A DNA stretch of 64,000 bases from Trueperaceae bacterium (GCA_011389865.1 JAABTL010000001.1:224461-288460), one strand, 5' to 3'. Numbered from the stretch's first letter, positions 32,015 through 43,477 are shown. The notes: generated from the letters alone by a model not told the origin. A program made the numbers and translations.

Positions 32015-32520
32015 GCCTGTCGTTGCGCCCCGTCGCCGTCGACGACCTCGCCGACCTGCAGCCGCTCGACGCCGCCTACGCCCGCGAGATGGGCGTCGAA
32101 CCGGCGGTGGAGGCCGCGTCGCTCGGCTTCTTCGCCCGCACCGGCCACGCGTTCGTGGCGGAGTCGGACGGGCGCGCGCAGGGTGCGGTGTTCGCTCAGG
32201 CGGTGTGGGACGGCGTCCGACCCACCGTGCGCGTCTCACGTGTGATCGGCTCGCCCGAGGCGCGCCGGGCGCTGGCCGAGGCGGTCGTCAAGAGCGCCTA
32301 CGACGCGGCCGTCTACGACCTGGTGGCCGAGGTCCCCGCCGCCGACGAGTCGCTCGCCGCGCTGCTGTCGGCGGCGCGTTGGAGCGAGTGCCCGACGCGC
32401 CGCTTCGCGCGGGTTCTGGGGTCGCGTGCGACCCCCGGATCCGATGCGACCCCGGGACCGCGTGCGGTTCGAGGACCGCGTGCGATCCAAGGATCGCCTA
32501 CGGACGGAGGAACGGCGTGA
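32011..32520 (+). CDS. DUF1999 GNAT-fold protein
   Basis: 169 aa. The first 135 residues closely follow the Thermus DUF1999 protein of known GNAT fold as I remember it: SLGFFARTGHAFVAE, FAQAVWDG, VVKSAYDAAVYDL and RFARVLGSR. An acyl-CoA-dependent transfer is likely but the substrate is unknown. The last about 30 residues (ATPGSDATPGPRAVRGP) are low-complexity and come from imperfect DNA repeats (GGACCGCGTGCG twice). It is coupled to truA by ATGA and to the next gene by GTGA. Confidence 0.8.
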   Translation: MSLSLRPVAVDDLADLQPLDAAYAREMGVEPAVEAASLGFFARTGHAFVAESDGRAQGAVFAQAVWDGVRPTVRVSRVIGSPEARRALAEAVVKSAYDAAVYDLVAEVPAADESLAALLSAARWSECPTRRFARVLGSRATPGSDATPGPRAVRGPRAIQGSPTDGGTA

Positions 32521-32732
32521 GCGCCGACCGCGCCCTGCTCACCATCCGCGGGCTCGACAACGAGCCAGCCCGCGTCAAGACGTTGGCCGCGTTGCGCGCG
32601 GTGCCCGGCGTCGTCGACGTCGCGGCGGCCGGAGAGGGCCAGGTGATGGTGGAGTACGACGGCGGCGAGGTCACGGTGATGGACCTGATTCGGGCGTTGC
32701 GGCGGCTGGGCTTCGTCGCCGGCATGGGGTGA
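32517..32732 (+). CDS. HMA-like domain protein without metal cysteines
   Basis: 71 aa with the beta-alpha-beta pattern of heavy-metal-associated domains (RALLTIRGLDNEPARVKTLAALRAVPGV, then MVEYDGGEVTVMDLIRALRRLGF). The CxxC metal site of the family is replaced by NEPA, so it should not bind copper or zinc in the usual way. GGAGG lies about 6 nt before GTG 32517, and the start also overlaps the previous stop (GTGA). Confidence 0.75.
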   Translation: MSADRALLTIRGLDNEPARVKTLAALRAVPGVVDVAAAGEGQVMVEYDGGEVTVMDLIRALRRLGFVAGMG

Positions 32733-33106
32733 GCGCGCGCGCCCGCGGTGCGAGCGCGCGTGGCGGTGGCGCCGCGGCGCGCGACCGTGGCTCCGTGCCC
32801 TGGGTCGGCGTGCTGCAGGTCGAGGTCGGTTGTCCCTGGGTCCATAGCCTCAAGGAGAAGCGCGCGCTGATCGTGCCGCTCCTGGAGCGCTGGCGCCGTG
32901 GTTACTCGCTCTCCGTCGCTCGGGTCGGGGGCCTCGACGCCCATGGCTGGGAGCGCCTGGCGGTGGTCGCGGTGGACGCCGATCGCGACCGCCTGGCCGG
33001 CGTGTTGGCGCAGGCGGAGGCCGCCGTGCGCGAGGCGGGACTGGACGTTCTGGCGGCGCGGCTCGACGTCGAGCCGTGGGACCCGCTGGTGGACACGATG
33101 CCGTGA
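32729..33106 (+). CDS. DUF503 (YlxP-like) protein
   Basis: 125 aa from GTG 32729, or 103 aa if GTG 32795 is used; the family usually begins near VPWVGVLQVEVG, so the first about 22 residues (SARARGASARGGG) may not be translated. The family motif HSLKEKRALI is present, with AVARVGGLDAHGWERLAVVAV after. DUF503 proteins often sit beside rbfA and ribosome-assembly genes; that context is missing here. The upstream start overlaps the HMA stop (GTGA), which is the reason to keep it. Confidence 0.8.
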   Translation: MSARARGASARGGGAAARDRGSVPWVGVLQVEVGCPWVHSLKEKRALIVPLLERWRRGYSLSVARVGGLDAHGWERLAVVAVDADRDRLAGVLAQAEAAVREAGLDVLAARLDVEPWDPLVDTMP

Positions 33107-33132
33107 GGCGCCGATGGGGACCGGAGCCGGGT

Positions 33133-33138
33133 TAGCAT
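33133..33138 (+). promoter_or_regulatory. -10 box TAGCAT for asp23-fakA
   Basis: TAGCAT lies 24 nt before the ATG at 33163. The short leader carries GGAGGA, so this operon uses a normal ribosome site. Confidence 0.5.
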
Positions 33139-33162
33139 GGCGAGAGGCCGAGGAGGACCCCG

Positions 33163-33669
33163 ATGACCCGACGAAAGGCCGATGCCTCGCGTGGCCGCCG
33201 ACCCGCCGCCGAAGGCCCGGGTTCAGAAACCAAGCCGGCCCTCGACGCCCCCGATGCGCCCGAGGCCGCCGTCTCGAAGCCCCCCGAGCGCAAGCGCCGC
33301 TCGCGCAAGAAGCCGGCGCGGAGGCCCTCGGCGGTCGACCACGTCGAAGTCGCCGACGATGCCCTGGCGACCGTCGTCGGGCTCGCCGCCCATGAGGTGC
33401 CCGGCGTCGTCGGGATGGCGCCCGCCAGCCTCAGCGAGGGCCTGCGGCGGATCCTGGGCGTGTCCCAGGTCGACGAGGGCGTCGAGATCGAGCGCGACGC
33501 CGAGGGTTTGGCCAATTGCATCGTCCTGCACGTGGTCGTGGCGTATGGCGTCAACATCCCGGCGGTCGCGGAGTCGGTCGTCGAGCGTGTTCGCTACGCC
33601 GCCAGGACCTACGCGGGCATCGAGGTGACCGACGTCAAGGTGCACGTCGCCGGGGTCAGTCGTGGCTGA
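33163..33669 (+). CDS. Asp23/Gls24 (YloU-like) protein
   Basis: 168 aa. The first about 60 residues are basic, disordered and Lys/Arg/Pro-rich (ERKRRSRKKPARRP). The Asp23 domain follows (VADDALATVVGLAAHEVPGVVGMAP to TDVKVHVAGVSRG). Asp23 next to a FakA-type gene is a widespread pair (YloU-YloV in Bacillus); the role is unclear but linked to envelope or lipid supply. GGAGGA lies before the ATG. The stop overlaps fakA by 8 nt. A second Asp23 gene lies at 57700. Confidence 0.88.
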   Translation: MTRRKADASRGRRPAAEGPGSETKPALDAPDAPEAAVSKPPERKRRSRKKPARRPSAVDHVEVADDALATVVGLAAHEVPGVVGMAPASLSEGLRRILGVSQVDEGVEIERDAEGLANCIVLHVVVAYGVNIPAVAESVVERVRYAARTYAGIEVTDVKVHVAGVSRG

Positions 33670-35290
33670 GAGCGCGGCGGCCCGCGCCGCGGCTGCCGGC
33701 CCGGACACCAGCGAGATCTCGCCGGGCGCGCTCGCCGATGCCTTCGTCTTCGCCACCGACTACCTCGGCGTGTTCATCGACGAGGTCAACGCCCTCAACG
33801 TGTACCCGGTGCCCGACGGCGACACCGGCACGAACATGCACCTGACCCTGCAGTCCGTGCGGCGGCAGCTGATCGACGACGCCCCCGACGGGATGGCGGA
33901 CGTGGCTCACGCGCTGGCCTACGGATCGCTGCTCGGCGCGCGTGGCAACTCCGGCGTCATCCTGTCGCAGGTCCTGAAGGGCTTCGCCGAGGGCGTCAAG
34001 GGACATGCCCAGGTCGACGCGGCGATCCTGGCGAAGGCCCTCAGGGGCGCGACCAAGACGGCCTATGCCGCCGTGATGAAGCCGGTCGAGGGCACGATCC
34101 TGACGGTGGTGCGGGAGGCGGCCGAGGCGGTCGCGGAACCGCTGCCCGACGAGGGGCCGGTCGCGCTGCTGCAGCGCGCCCTGACCGCGGGGCACGGCGC
34201 GCTGGAGCGCACCCCCGAACAGCTGCCGGTCCTGAAGCAGGCGGGCGTCGTCGACGCCGGCGGGCTCGGGTTCCTGCGGATGCTCGAGGGCGTCGTCGCC
34301 GCCTTCGAGGGGGCCGCGCTGCCTGCGCCGCCCAAGGTCACGGAGCGCGCGCAGCAGCAGTTCGAGGAGGAGGCGTTCGGCTTCTGCACCGAGTTCTTGC
34401 TGTCCGGCGTCGAGGTCGAGACGCGCGAGATCCAGGACGCGGTGGCCCCGTTCGGCGACTCGCTCCTCGTGGTCGGCGCCGAAGGTTTCGTCAAGGGCCA
34501 CATCCACACGGAGGAGCCCGAGAAGCTGCTCGCCCTGGTCGCCAAGTACGGCAACATGGTCCGCTCGAAGGTCGAGGACATGTCGGAGCAGCACTCCGAG
34601 ATCCTCGCCGACGTCGACATGGGCGCGGCGGAGCCCCCCAAGACCGGGCTGGTGGCCGTCTCCAACGGCTACGGTCTGACGAAGGCGTTCCGCAGCCTGG
34701 GCGCGCGGGTCGTCGGTGGCGGGCAGACGAACAACCCGTCGGTGCAGGACATCGCCGACGCCGTCCGCTCGCTCGGGGCGTCCACCGTCATCGTCATGCC
34801 GAACAACAAGAACATCATCATGGCGGCCCGGCGCGTCGACGAGCTCGTGGCGGACAAGCGCGTGCTCGTGCTGCCGACCCGCACGATCGGTCAGGGCCTG
34901 GCGGCCGCCGTGCTCTTCTCCGAGGACCAGGACGCCGACGCCCTGATGCCGGGCATGGAGCGGACGGCGGAGGGCGCGCGTACGCTCGAGGTCACCACCG
35001 CGAGCCGCGACGCCACGATCGACGGCATCGACGTCCGCGAGGGCTCCTACATCGGCCTGCTGGACACCGTCCTCACGCACACGGCCGACACGGCCGAGGA
35101 CTGCCTGCTGGCGATGCTGGCCGACGTGGCCGACGGTGTCGACATCGGCAGCCTGTTCTACGCCCCCGCCGTCGGCGAGGAGACGGCCCAGGCGTTGGCC
35201 GGGCGGATCGCCGAGTCGCACCCGGAGCTGGAGCTCGAGGTGCACGGCGGCGGCCCCGACCTGTACCCGTACCTGCTCGTCCTGGAGTGA
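33662..35290 (+). CDS. fakA: FakA/YloV-type fatty acid kinase (DAK2 fold)
   Basis: 542 aa. The N-terminal DhaL-like ATP domain has metal-binding Asps in YPVPDGDTGTNM (D52, D54) and GARGNSGVILSQ. A middle domain starts near FEEEAFGFCTEFLLSG, and a DegV-like C-terminal domain has SNGYGLTKAFRSLGA and VVGGGQTNNPS. It phosphorylates fatty acids brought by FakB-type proteins; no FakB is visible in the window. The GTG start overlaps the Asp23 stop. Confidence 0.9.
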   Translation: MAESAAARAAAAGPDTSEISPGALADAFVFATDYLGVFIDEVNALNVYPVPDGDTGTNMHLTLQSVRRQLIDDAPDGMADVAHALAYGSLLGARGNSGVILSQVLKGFAEGVKGHAQVDAAILAKALRGATKTAYAAVMKPVEGTILTVVREAAEAVAEPLPDEGPVALLQRALTAGHGALERTPEQLPVLKQAGVVDAGGLGFLRMLEGVVAAFEGAALPAPPKVTERAQQQFEEEAFGFCTEFLLSGVEVETREIQDAVAPFGDSLLVVGAEGFVKGHIHTEEPEKLLALVAKYGNMVRSKVEDMSEQHSEILADVDMGAAEPPKTGLVAVSNGYGLTKAFRSLGARVVGGGQTNNPSVQDIADAVRSLGASTVIVMPNNKNIIMAARRVDELVADKRVLVLPTRTIGQGLAAAVLFSEDQDADALMPGMERTAEGARTLEVTTASRDATIDGIDVREGSYIGLLDTVLTHTADTAEDCLLAMLADVADGVDIGSLFYAPAVGEETAQALAGRIAESHPELELEVHGGGPDLYPYLLVLE

Positions 35291-35345
35291 AGCGCGCATG
35301 AAGGGCCCGGTGACACGGGACCACTCGCAAGGGCGCCCCCGCGAC

Positions 35346-35351
35346 TAGAGT
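35346..35351 (+). promoter_or_regulatory. -10 box TAGAGT for the lipoprotein gene
   Basis: TAGAGT lies 19 nt before the ATG at 35371, with GGAGGT between. Confidence 0.5.
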
Positions 35352-35370
35352 GGGAGCAAGGAGGTCGATC

Positions 35371-36966
35371 ATGCTTCGTCGTTCCTTGCGGTTCGCGGGT
35401 GTGGCTCTGGCCACGTTCGCGCTCGCCGCGTGCACGGGCGTGCCCTTCAATCCTACGATCGAGGACACCTTCACGGCTCAGGTCGTCGAATGGCCCGGAG
35501 GCGACCCGACGCCCCGTGCCAGCGGCATCACCCTGCGTGAAGGGCGCACCGTCTACTACCGTGTCGACACGCCGAGCGCTCGGCGCGACCTCATGTACGC
35601 CGAGGTGGTCGCCACCGGCGCAGCCAGCGGCCTGCGAATCTCGCTGGTCAGCGACCTCGGCTTCACGCGCGCGGTGTCGGTCTCGCCCGACTACTTCAGT
35701 TCCACCTTCGCTGGCCTGACCCTGAGTGACGGGGAGGCGTTCGAGCTCGATGCGGTGGGCGGCCGTTCGATCTCCGCCGAGTTCGCCTGCCTCGGGCCCT
35801 GTGTGGCCGTGCGCGCGACGGCCAACAGCTACCTGGTCAAGATCGAGAACACCTCCGGCAGCTCGCGCACCTTCGACCTCTACGGCTACACCATCGACTT
35901 CAGCGACGAGGGCGAGCCGAACGACAGCGCCGGCTCCGCCGTTCCGTTCTCCGGCGCGGGCGTTCTCCAGGGCGCGATCGAGACCCTGGGCGACGAGGAC
36001 TGGTTCCTGTACACCGGCAGCGAGTTGCGCGAACTGCGTTTCGATGCCTTCGACCCGGCGCTCGGGCTGGAACTGCAGATCGACGGCGGCGGTCCGACGC
36101 TGGTCGACGGCGACGAGGACGTCATCTACCCGGGCGAGCGCTTCCGCGTGCACCCCGCGGACGGGCGGGCCGGTCCGTCGTCGACGTCGGGTTACGCCGT
36201 CACCGTCGGTGACGTGGCGACCTCGCCCATCGACGCGACCGTCACGGCCCAGGACACGACCTCGCCGGGGCAGCTGCTGTCGGCGTCCGTCGCCGCGTTC
36301 GCCACCCGCACCTACCGGGTCGACGTCCCCACCGCGCGTGACCTCCTGTACGCCGAGGTGGTCGGTAGCGGCCTGCGCGTCCGCCTGCTGACCACCAGCG
36401 GTTCCACCCTCGCGGTGTCGGACACGCCCGCCTACTTCACGGGCGGGCTGAGCCGGGGCGAGGCGGTCGACGGCGCGCCGGGCCCGACCCCGGCGGCCAT
36501 CGAGGTGCAGTTCTCGTGCGTCGGTCCCTGTGCCGCCGTGCGGCCGAGCGCGGCCGCGTACCTGGTCGAGGTCCAGAACCTCACCTCCTCGACCCGTAGC
36601 TTCGGCTTGTTCGCCTATACGTTCGATGCCAACGATTCCAACGATCGCGGCAGCGCCAGCAACGACAGCTCGGCGACGGCGACGGCGATCCCCGGTAGCG
36701 GCAGCTACAGCGGTGCCATCGAGTGGCTCGGCGACGAGGACTGGTTCCGCTACACGGGGGCGTCCGACCGCGTGCTCGAGTTCACGGTCCTCGACACCGC
36801 GCCGGGCCTGCGCCTGCGCTTCGCGGATGGCACCACCGTCGCGGGAACGCTGGGCGGGCTGACGACGAACCTCTATCCCAACGACCTCTTCCGGATCGAT
36901 TCCGGGTCGAACCGTGCCGGGCCCTCGGCGACCTCGGGTTACTTCCTCCAGGTCACGGCCCCCTGA
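35371..36966 (+). CDS. secreted lipoprotein with two tandem copies of a two-domain module
   Basis: 531 aa. A lipobox at residues about 15-22 (ATFALAAC) puts it on the outer face of a membrane. After it, a module of roughly 240-260 residues is present twice. Each copy has a YYRVD/TYRVD entry, LMYAEVV/LLYAEVV, a two-cysteine CLGPC/CVGPC loop, YLVKIENTS/YLVEVQNLT, and a PPC-like half with GDEDWFLYTG/GDEDWFRYTG and a late RAGPS-TSGY. PPC-like halves usually accompany secreted proteins; ligand binding is possible. No catalytic domain is seen. It has its own promoter and ribosome site. Confidence 0.82.
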   Translation: MLRRSLRFAGVALATFALAACTGVPFNPTIEDTFTAQVVEWPGGDPTPRASGITLREGRTVYYRVDTPSARRDLMYAEVVATGAASGLRISLVSDLGFTRAVSVSPDYFSSTFAGLTLSDGEAFELDAVGGRSISAEFACLGPCVAVRATANSYLVKIENTSGSSRTFDLYGYTIDFSDEGEPNDSAGSAVPFSGAGVLQGAIETLGDEDWFLYTGSELRELRFDAFDPALGLELQIDGGGPTLVDGDEDVIYPGERFRVHPADGRAGPSSTSGYAVTVGDVATSPIDATVTAQDTTSPGQLLSASVAAFATRTYRVDVPTARDLLYAEVVGSGLRVRLLTTSGSTLAVSDTPAYFTGGLSRGEAVDGAPGPTPAAIEVQFSCVGPCAAVRPSAAAYLVEVQNLTSSTRSFGLFAYTFDANDSNDRGSASNDSSATATAIPGSGSYSGAIEWLGDEDWFRYTGASDRVLEFTVLDTAPGLRLRFADGTTVAGTLGGLTTNLYPNDLFRIDSGSNRAGPSATSGYFLQVTAP

Positions 36967-36991
36967 CGCCGTCCCCGTCGCCGCCGCGAGC

Positions 36992-37870
36992 ATGATGCGG
37001 GCCGTCGCGGCCTGGGTCGCCGCCATGCTGCTCGGTGCAGCCGGGACCGCCCTGGCTTCATGCCCGGTCCCCGAGGGGCCCATCGCGGCCCTGGCGGCCA
37101 CGGTGCGGCTGCTCGAGCCGGCGATGCCCCGGTTCCTCATCACGGCGCGCCTCGAGCTCCCCGCGGAGCACCCCGACTACGCGGACCTGCTGTACCTGCG
37201 CGAGCGCCGGGTCATCGCCCGCGGCGCCGAGGTCGACCCGATGGCGCCCGAGGTGTGGCAGGCGGCGCTCGACGAGGTGGCCGGCTGGTACGACGCGCCC
37301 CCCGTGTCGGCGGGCGACCCGAGCGATCCCGCGGTGGTGACCCGCGACCTCGCCGAGCTCGTCGATCGGGTGGGCCGCGCGGTGCGGCCGGTGGCGCTGA
37401 TCGCCTGGGAGCCCGAGGACCGCCAGCGACTCGCGTTCCTCGGGCTGGTCTGGAACTGGTCGTCGTACCCGCGCTTGGTCGTCTTCCGGCTCGACCCGGA
37501 CGACGACCGGATCGACGCCAACCTCGGCGGCATGGCGCGCCGGCTCGATACCTGCGCGTTCGCGGTGCGCGACTACGTCGCCGCGAGCGCGCCCGTGGCG
37601 CGCGACCTGTTCCTCGCCGAGAACCGGGCCCGCATGTTCATCGTCGGCAGCGAGCCCGACCTGCCGGGCGCCTGGCCGGTCGAGGTGCCGCAGGGCGAGG
37701 AGGTCGACGTCTTCGCCTTCGACCATCCGCTGGTGGCTTCCCTCGACGCCTACGCCGCGGTCTTCGTCGGAGATTCCGCGCCCGTCCTGACCTTCGCGCG
37801 ACTGTTGCCCTTCGTGCGGACCAACCTGTCGCCCATCGGCCTCAGGCGTGTGCTCGTTACACCCCGCTGA
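36992..37870 (+). CDS. exported hypothetical protein
   Basis: 292 aa, family not recognised. A signal peptide (MMRAVAAWVAAMLLGAAG, cleavage near ALAS) leads to a globular protein with two conserved-looking Cys (residues about 25 and 190). A middle part (LIAWEPEDRQRLAFLGLVWNW) and an acidic stretch precede FAFDHPLVASLDAYAAVFVGD. The start is 25 nt after the lipoprotein stop, so the two may be one transcript with related surface roles. There are no motifs for an enzyme. Confidence 0.65.
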   Translation: MMRAVAAWVAAMLLGAAGTALASCPVPEGPIAALAATVRLLEPAMPRFLITARLELPAEHPDYADLLYLRERRVIARGAEVDPMAPEVWQAALDEVAGWYDAPPVSAGDPSDPAVVTRDLAELVDRVGRAVRPVALIAWEPEDRQRLAFLGLVWNWSSYPRLVVFRLDPDDDRIDANLGGMARRLDTCAFAVRDYVAASAPVARDLFLAENRARMFIVGSEPDLPGAWPVEVPQGEEVDVFAFDHPLVASLDAYAAVFVGDSAPVLTFARLLPFVRTNLSPIGLRRVLVTPR

Positions 37871-37922
37871 TACCGTTTCATCTTGATGACGCCGTCATGG
37901 CGGGGACCGCGTTCGCGCGCGA

Positions 37923-38873
37923 TCAGCCTTCGCGGCGGGCCAGCGCCCCGTTCAGGTCGTCGCGCATGGCCGCGGTCGCCGTCCGCGCGGCCGCGCCGAC
38001 GTCGTCGCCGCGCGTGGGGTAGAAGAGCGACCGGCTGGCGTTGACGACGGCGCCGAGCCCCCGCGCGTCGAAGGCACCGACCACGTCCCGCGCCGTGGCT
38101 CCCTGGGCGCCGTAACCCGGCACCAGCAGGATCGATCCCGGGAGCCGCTCCCGTGCGGCCGTCAGCTCGCGCGGGTAGGTGGCGCCCACGACGGCGCCGA
38201 GCGGGCCGTACCCGTGTGCGTCGCGCGCCATGTCGGCGTTGCGGCGTGCCAGCGCGTCGGCCAGCTGCTCGTGGAGGCGCCCGCCGGCGGCGGTCACGAC
38301 GTCCTGCAGGTCGCCGCTGCCGGGGTTCGACGTCTTCACCAGCACGAACAGCCCGCGCCCGCCCGCCTCGGCCGCGGTCAGGAAGGGCTCGAGGGTGTCG
38401 AGCCCGAGGTAGGGGTTGACGGTCAGGGCGTCGGCCGCGAACACGCCGTCCGCCAGGTAGGCGGCCGCGTACGCCTCGGCGGTGCTGCCGATGTCACCGC
38501 GTTTGGCGTCGAGGATCACCGGGACGTCGCGCGACCTGGCGTCGGCGATCACCTGCGCGAGCGCGATCAGGCCCGGGATCCCGAGCGCCTCGAAGAAGGC
38601 GCTCTGCGGCTTCACGCAGGCGACGAGGTCGTGCGTGGCGGCGAGCACCTCGCGGGCGTAGGCGGCGACCGCGCGCCCGACGCGTGCCGGGTCATGGGCG
38701 TGGGCGGCCGGGTCCGTCCACGGATGCGCCGCGGGCCGCGGGTCGATGCCGAGGCACACACGCGTGTCGAGGCGCTGAATCCGCTCGTGGAGGCGGGTCG
38801 CGAAACCCGGTTGGCGGTCATCGTCCCGGCGTGGCGCCTGGGTAGGGTCGACCGAGTGTGGCGCGTCGCTCAT
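37923..38873 (-). CDS. pyrF: orotidine 5'-phosphate decarboxylase (type 2)
   Basis: Last step of UMP synthesis. 316 aa, of the longer class with DAKRGDIGST (K124, D127). VCLGIDPRP opens the barrel, CVKPQSAFFE follows, and VNASRSLFYP closes it. Start 38873 (MSDAPHS) is chosen; the frame is open upstream to 38963 but unconserved. It follows secA on the same strand after a 112-nt gap with three hairpins. An open frame that begins with TTG at the secA stop ends exactly on the pyrF ATG (ATGA), a possible translation bridge. Confidence 0.92.
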   Translation of the reverse strand: MSDAPHSVDPTQAPRRDDDRQPGFATRLHERIQRLDTRVCLGIDPRPAAHPWTDPAAHAHDPARVGRAVAAYAREVLAATHDLVACVKPQSAFFEALGIPGLIALAQVIADARSRDVPVILDAKRGDIGSTAEAYAAAYLADGVFAADALTVNPYLGLDTLEPFLTAAEAGGRGLFVLVKTSNPGSGDLQDVVTAAGGRLHEQLADALARRNADMARDAHGYGPLGAVVGATYPRELTAARERLPGSILLVPGYGAQGATARDVVGAFDARGLGAVVNASRSLFYPTRGDDVGAAARTATAAMRDDLNGALARREG

Positions 38874-38915
38874 GGCAGGGTCTCTGGGCGAGTCTGCTCG
38901 GCGTGACGACGTGCG

Positions 38916-38985
38916 TGACGCGCGCAGCGCGTCAGACACGCGGGGATCGCTGCGCGATCCCATCGCGTTCGACCCGTAGAGCGGG
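38916..38985. repeat. three successive hairpins between secA and pyrF
   Basis: Hairpin 1 has arms TGACGCGC/GCGCGTCA with loop GCA (38916-38934). Hairpin 2 has GGGATCGC/GCGATCCC with loop TGC (38943-38961). Hairpin 3 (about 38965-38990) has GACCCG/CGGGTC inside a longer imperfect stem and reaches into the secA stop. No T-run follows any of them. Confidence 0.65.
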
Positions 38986-41787
<2,802 letters not shown>

Positions 41788-41907
41788 CGGAGGGACCCCT
41801 TCGCTGACGGCGGGCATCAGGCCGGCCGACGTAGGCGCCAGGCAGCGGGGTCGCTCTTGGGAGGGACCCGGTGGGGCCAGCGGGTGGCGGCCCGGGCGCG
41901 ACGCGCG

Positions 41908-41913
41908 AGTCTA
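41908..41913 (-). promoter_or_regulatory. -10 box TAGACT for secA (leadered)
   Basis: Minus-strand TAGACT, 120 nt before the secA ATG. The leader has AAGGGG about 10 nt before the start and no mini-ORF that I can see. Confidence 0.45.
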
Positions 41914-41936
41914 GCACGGTCACGCCGCTCGGCCCG

Positions 41937-42497
41937 TCAGCCGTCGTGCGGTCGCTCGGCGTGCGGCACGCGCACCAGCGTCAGGGCGTTCGACCCGTAG
42001 CGACGCACCTCCGCCATCGCCGGTGCGCCGTCCAGGACGAGCGCAGGCGCCATGCCGCTGGGGTGCTGCAGGACGTAGAGCCCGCCGGGGCGCACGCAGC
42101 CGCTGTCGAGGATCGCCTGGAAGATGGCGGGGAGGTCGTCCGGGTAAGGCGGCGAGGCGCTGCACACGTCGACCCGGCCGCGCAGCTCGCGGGCCGTGGC
42201 GATCGCGTCGCCGAGGCGCGCGTCGACGTCCAGGCCGAGCGACCGGGCGTTGCGGCGCACGACCTCGGCGGCCTCGCGGGAGCGGTCGACGCAGATCGCG
42301 CGCCAGCCACGCGACGCGGCCTCCAGCCCCAGGGCCCCCGAACCGGCGTAGAGGTCGAGGAAGGTGCCGCGCTCGCTGAACGCCAGCATGTCGAACAGCG
42401 CCTCGCGCACGCGCGAGGGCGTCGGTCGGGTGCCCCTGCGCGGGGTCGCGAGCGGCCGGCCGCGGGCCGAGCCGCCGATGATGCGGGGTCGTGGCAC
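41937..42497 (-). CDS. rsmD: 16S rRNA (guanine966-N2)-methyltransferase RsmD-like
   Basis: 186 aa. The RsmD opening PRIIGGSARGRPLATP and RPTPSRVREALFDML is followed by the SAM loop FLDLYAGSGALGLEAASRG. The catalytic loop reads SPPY (S115-Y118) where most RsmD have DPPY, with VCSA before it, so activity or specificity may differ; this may also be normal in the lineage. The GTG start at 42497 is supported by TATCCT 7 nt upstream and by the exact fold start; the frame is open further upstream. Confidence 0.87.
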   Translation of the reverse strand: MPRPRIIGGSARGRPLATPRRGTRPTPSRVREALFDMLAFSERGTFLDLYAGSGALGLEAASRGWRAICVDRSREAAEVVRRNARSLGLDVDARLGDAIATARELRGRVDVCSASPPYPDDLPAIFQAILDSGCVRPGGLYVLQHPSGMAPALVLDGAPAMAEVRRYGSNALTLVRVPHAERPHDG

Positions 42498-42504
42498 GCC
42501 GCCC

Positions 42505-42510
42505 AGGATA
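42505..42510 (-). promoter_or_regulatory. -10 box TATCCT, leaderless rsmD
   Basis: Minus-strand TATCCT lies 7 nt before the GTG at 42497. Confidence 0.55.
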
Positions 42511-42521
42511 CCGGGCGGCGG

Positions 42522-42527
42522 TAGCAT
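42522..42527 (+). promoter_or_regulatory. -10 box TAGCAT before the GNAT gene
   Basis: TAGCAT lies 8 nt before the TTG at 42536. Confidence 0.45.
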
Positions 42528-42535
42528 GCGGCACC

Positions 42536-43477
42536 TTGATCCGCTCGCTGACCCCCGACGAGCTCCCCTGGTTCCTCACGCGAGCCTTCGCCTACCTCGG
42601 GCACCGCGACCCGTGGGGCTTGGCCCAGCGCAGCGTGGCGCGCCTGCGCGACGTCCGCCGTGACGCATCGCGGGCCTGGGTGCTCGAGTCTGCGGCGGGC
42701 GCGACCGCGCCGGCGGGCGCGACCGCGTCTGTCTTGGGCGCCGCCGAGGCGCCCACGGCAGGCGTGGTCGCCTGGCCACCGGACCCCGACCGCGACGACC
42801 CGACCCTGCGGCTCGCCCAGCCCTGGCACGACGGCGACGATCCGACGCCGTTCGCCGGGCTCGTCGGCGAGCTGCTGCGCCGGCAGCCGCACGAGGCGGT
42901 CGAGCTCGACCTCTCGGCCGTGGGCCCCGACCTCGCCGCGTCCCTCGGCGACGCGCTGGCGCCGCTGGGCTTCGAGCCCGACGGGCTGCGCTCGTTGGGC
43001 TTCGAGTTGGCGGAGACGCCGCCGCTCGGCCGCCCACTGGTGCTCGAGGGCTGGCGCCTGGCGGCCGACGGCGAGTTCCGTTCGTTCGTCGCCGAGGCGG
43101 AGGGGGTCGTGCTCCGAGAGGGACGTTGGGCGTGGCTGAAGCGCGCCCACGGGCCGTTCACGCCCGACCTGTGGTTCCTCGCGCGCGAGACGCTCGACCA
43201 GCCGCCGGTCGGCTACGCCCTGGCGGGCCGTCGGCGGGGCGGCGTGGACGGTGAGCTGGCCCTGACCGCGGTCGGCGTCGCCCGGAGGCACCGGGGCTCG
43301 ACCGAGATGCTGCGGCGGCTGCTGCTCACGCTGCTGCACGAACTCGCGGCCGAGAGCCCGGCAGGGCGCCTGCGGGCCGAGTTCTCGACGACGGACACCA
43401 AGCTGGTGGCGATCATGCGCTCGATCGGCTTCGAGGTCGGCGACGTCCGCCCGGTGCTCAGGCGGCTCCCCGCCTGA
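42536..43477 (+). CDS. GNAT-family acetyltransferase-like protein, two-lobed
   Basis: 313 aa. The C-terminal half has GNAT features: VGYALAGRRRGGVDGELALTAVGVARRHRGSTEMLRRLLL, where RRHRGS takes the acetyl-CoA loop position, and TTDTKLVAIMRSIGFEVGD as the last strand and helix. The N-terminal half (LIRSLTPDELPWFLTRAF) looks like a second, degenerate GNAT unit, so a tandem GNAT is likely. An Ala/Thr-rich repeat (GATAPAGATAS) lies near residue 60. The TTG start is inferred from the TAGCAT box 8 nt upstream. The substrate is unknown. Confidence 0.7.
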   Translation: MIRSLTPDELPWFLTRAFAYLGHRDPWGLAQRSVARLRDVRRDASRAWVLESAAGATAPAGATASVLGAAEAPTAGVVAWPPDPDRDDPTLRLAQPWHDGDDPTPFAGLVGELLRRQPHEAVELDLSAVGPDLAASLGDALAPLGFEPDGLRSLGFELAETPPLGRPLVLEGWRLAADGEFRSFVAEAEGVVLREGRWAWLKRAHGPFTPDLWFLARETLDQPPVGYALAGRRRGGVDGELALTAVGVARRHRGSTEMLRRLLLTLLHELAAESPAGRLRAEFSTTDTKLVAIMRSIGFEVGDVRPVLRRLPA

